DNA of 8,254 bases from NCBI GenBank assembly GCA_027858355.1, contig JAQICW010000667.1, positions 1 to 8,254 of the forward strand, read 5' to 3'. Made by a program: the position numbers and the translations under genes. The number at the start of each line of letters is the position of its first letter. Position 1 is the first letter of the stretch. This DNA comes from Desulfobacula sp. (GTDB taxonomy: Bacteria > Desulfobacterota > Desulfobacteria > Desulfobacterales > Desulfobacteraceae). The notes below the pieces were generated by a model. That model was not told where the DNA came from and ran no database searches. It saw nothing but the letters and a program-made list of their open reading frames with translations. Shown here piece by piece: positions 7,093-8,254 of this stretch.

Positions 7093-8019
7093 TTATTTTT
7101 TAATACGTTTGAGAAGATACTCTTTCATTTTATTACCCCAAGACACGGTATTTTTTAAAACGTATAAAAAAATACGAGCTACAGATTGCAGACCCGCTAT
7201 AATAAGAGGGGAATTCCTATTCCACAAACGTTTCCATTCAGCAGCGTTAAACAGCGTGATTATTAAACGATCAAAGCACAACGGCAAATGTTTTGCAATT
7301 CTTTTTCCTTCAGAGTCTTGTCTTTTTGAACTTCGTATATTGTCTGCTCCCAATTTTTTTTTCAGATCCGAATTCCAAATCAATGGACCTGATCTTTTTG
7401 TTTTTTTTTCTGGAGAACAATTCCGAAGAATATTCCGATGACCCCATGCAAAATTCCTGTCCCATCTCGGTAGTGATCTGAGATGGGAGACCCATTCTTT
7501 TTTGCTTTGTCTTTCATAAGCGCTCTGCTTCTGGGAGCTGATAAAAAGGATACCTGATTCAATAGAGCACGATCCTTGTTTTATTTTGTTCAATTGCTCA
7601 TAAACCTGCCATGAAACAGTACCATTTTCCTCAACAATAATTTTATATCGAGCCAAACGAGAAATACCTGGTTTAAATATTTTGACAGGTTCTCTCGGTA
7701 TATTGTTGTTTTTATTGCCTTGCTGTCGATTAAAATAATTGGAAAGGGATCGGCCTGTACTGACATCCTTCAGGCTGTGGCTAAAACAATAATATTGACT
7801 CTTATTCCAGATCGGCAATTTTCTTAGTCGTTCATGATACTCCAGTTTCAAACAACCCTCTTTTTCATGACTCCATGGCTCCATTATCAAGATATTACCA
7901 ACCATAAAGCAATTTCCAATCCGGTGTTGACCAAGAGCCATATTCATTTCCCAGGTGTACACAAACCGATCATATTCAGCGATGATATAGTCTTCCAATC
8001 TGTATTCTTTTTTTATCAT
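7093..8019 (-). CDS. Uncharacterised Trp-rich protein with an internal two-module duplication
   Basis: I do not recognise this 308-residue protein. It is soluble-looking, basic, and contains 11 Trp. Residues 11-87 and 125-202 are two diverged copies of one ~77-residue module (see the repeat entry), joined by an Asn/Lys-rich linker (88-124). The C-terminal third (about 205-308) is Lys/Arg-rich with one moderately hydrophobic stretch (~270-290) too interrupted to call a membrane span confidently. There is no signal peptide, nuclease or nucleotide-binding motif. The ATG at 8019 is preferred because an ATG just upstream is closed by a stop two codons later; there is no clear Shine-Dalgarno. Base composition is lower in G+C than the ATPase gene in sampled lines, so horizontal transfer is possible but not shown. 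That the duplication is preserved argues that the frame is a real gene; its role is unknown. Confidence 0.78.
   Translation of the reverse strand: MIKKEYRLEDYIIAEYDRFVYTWEMNMALGQHRIGNCFMVGNILIMEPWSHEKEGCLKLEYHERLRKLPIWNKSQYYCFSHSLKDVSTGRSLSNYFNRQQGNKNNNIPREPVKIFKPGISRLARYKIIVEENGTVSWQVYEQLNKIKQGSCSIESGILFISSQKQSAYERQSKKEWVSHLRSLPRWDRNFAWGHRNILRNCSPEKKTKRSGPLIWNSDLKKKLGADNIRSSKRQDSEGKRIAKHLPLCFDRLIITLFNAAEWKRLWNRNSPLIIAGLQSVARIFLYVLKNTVSWGNKMKEYLLKRIKK
7414..7989 (-). repeat. Diverged protein-level duplication, modules 7759-7989 and 7414-7647
   Basis: The two translated modules align with a single one-residue gap over their first ~62 residues. Matching pairs include Y11/Y125, W23/W137, G35/G149, C37/C151, I43-L44/I157-L158, E60/E175, Y61/W176, L65-R66/L180-R181, L68-P69/L183-P184 and W71/W186. 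The offset is 114 residues up to the middle and 115 after the gap. A shared pattern is K-x-E-[YW]-x3-L-R-x-L-P-x-W. The similarity is seen at the protein level only; the DNA copies are well diverged. Confidence 0.75.
7460..7488. repeat. Perfect 9-bp inverted repeat inside the unknown gene
   Basis: Arms TCCCATCTC (7460-7468) and GAGATGGGA (7480-7488) are perfectly complementary around an 11-base loop. The stem would form in the transcript of the 308-residue gene, over the codons for the LRSLPRW part of the second module. It has no following T-tract on either strand, so it is not a standard terminator. It may be coincidental. Confidence 0.6.
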
Positions 8020-8031
8020 TATTTATTGCAT

Positions 8032-8059
8032 ATAATCTGTTAAAATGTTTTGTGGTCAA
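8032..8059 (-). promoter_or_regulatory. Candidate sigma-70-type promoter for the 308-residue gene
   Basis: On the minus strand TTGACC (8054-8059) is separated by 16 bases from GATTAT (8032-8037), a 5/6 and a 4/6 match to the -35 and -10 consensus. It lies in the 69-base gap between the stop at 8089 and the ATG at 8019. Transcription would start near 8025, only a few bases before the ATG, consistent with the lack of a Shine-Dalgarno. Read by eye only. Confidence 0.35.
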
Positions 8060-8088
8060 TTGTGCCGGAAGAACACTTTCCAGTCTAA

Positions 8089-8253
8089 TCAATAATCAAG
8101 TGGCCGACCGTCAACACCAGAAACATGGAGAAAAAAATAATGGGTTGGGTATGATGACGCGGCTGCTTCGGATTGTTTGCCTAAAAACGTAAAAAATGCT
8201 TCATTGAGAGCCTGAGCCTGGCTTCGGGAACGGCTCATAATGCCGGTGCAGGA
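8089..8253 (-). CDS. 3' end of a possible unidentified gene, cut by the window edge
   Basis: A minus-strand frame is open from the right edge to a TGA at 8089-8091, giving 54 residues; an internal ATG at 8238 would give 49. The visible end reads ...THYFFLHVSGVDGRPLDY. It is richer in Ala and Ser than the neighbouring gene, and I recognise no domain. It could be the C-terminus of a longer protein extending beyond the window or a chance open frame; opposite-strand and other frames here are broken by stops. It sits 69 bases upstream of the 308-residue gene on the same strand. Confidence 0.4.
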   Translation of the reverse strand, partial: SCTGIMSRSRSQAQALNEAFFTFLGKQSEAAASSYPTHYFFLHVSGVDGRPLDY

Positions 8254-8254
8254 A

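Noticed and set aside
6998..7495. Plus-strand frames of 147 and 62 residues and two minus-strand frames near 7310-7562
   Set aside because: They overlap the 308-residue gene in other frames and lack any motif; the duplicated modules support the 308-residue frame instead.
8031..8036. Perfect TATAAT on the plus strand as a promoter
   Set aside because: No acceptable -35 lies 16-18 bases upstream and no plus-strand gene follows within the window.
8043..8254. Mobile-element end or attachment site in the last 200 bases
   Set aside because: No terminal inverted repeat, target duplication or tRNA fragment is visible; the short direct repeat near 8208-8219 is too small to interpret.

Overview
This window looks like chromosomal DNA from a Gram-negative anaerobe of the Desulfobacterota (Desulfobacterales-like). 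That placement is an inference. It rests on the jag-mnmE pair followed by a YkgJ-type Cys-cluster protein, on moderate G+C with a bias toward AAA/GAA/ATT codons, and on the overall style of the proteins. No rRNA, tRNA or other taxonomic marker is present, so confidence is moderate.

Layout. Positions 1-3189 are a tightly packed plus-strand cluster. It holds the 3' part of jag (khpB, a KH-R3H RNA-binding protein), mnmE (tRNA U34-modification GTPase), a CxxxCxxCC protein of the YkgJ family, and a 117-residue uncharacterised protein whose start overlaps the preceding stop. Positions 3232-6954 are a convergent minus-strand pair. Its first gene is a P2-type cation-transporting ATPase, followed 27 bp downstream by a membrane-anchored metallophosphoesterase. 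Positions 7093-8019 hold a minus-strand, Lys/Arg- and Trp-rich protein of 308 residues that I do not recognise, preceded by a candidate promoter. The last 166 bases contain the 3' end of another possible minus-strand reading frame that runs off the window.

How the genes fit together. The left block is translation and RNA housekeeping: jag-mnmE is part of the conserved yidC-jag-mnmE neighbourhood, and the two small genes after it ride on the same strand with good ribosome binding sites. The ATPase-phosphoesterase pair is an envelope/transport unit. Both proteins are predicted to sit in the cytoplasmic membrane, but a shared pathway is not established by the sequence.

Most noteworthy observations: (1) the 308-residue unknown protein contains two diverged copies of a ~77-residue module, visible by hand alignment; (2) the ATPase carries an ion-site signature (PEEFP in M4, His-Ile-Pro in M5, Glu...Asp-Pro in M6) that departs from textbook Ca2+ pumps; (3) the jag linker carries two different in-frame tandem repeats. 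I see no CRISPR array, complete mobile element or obvious defence system, and nothing that justifies claiming a new multi-gene system.
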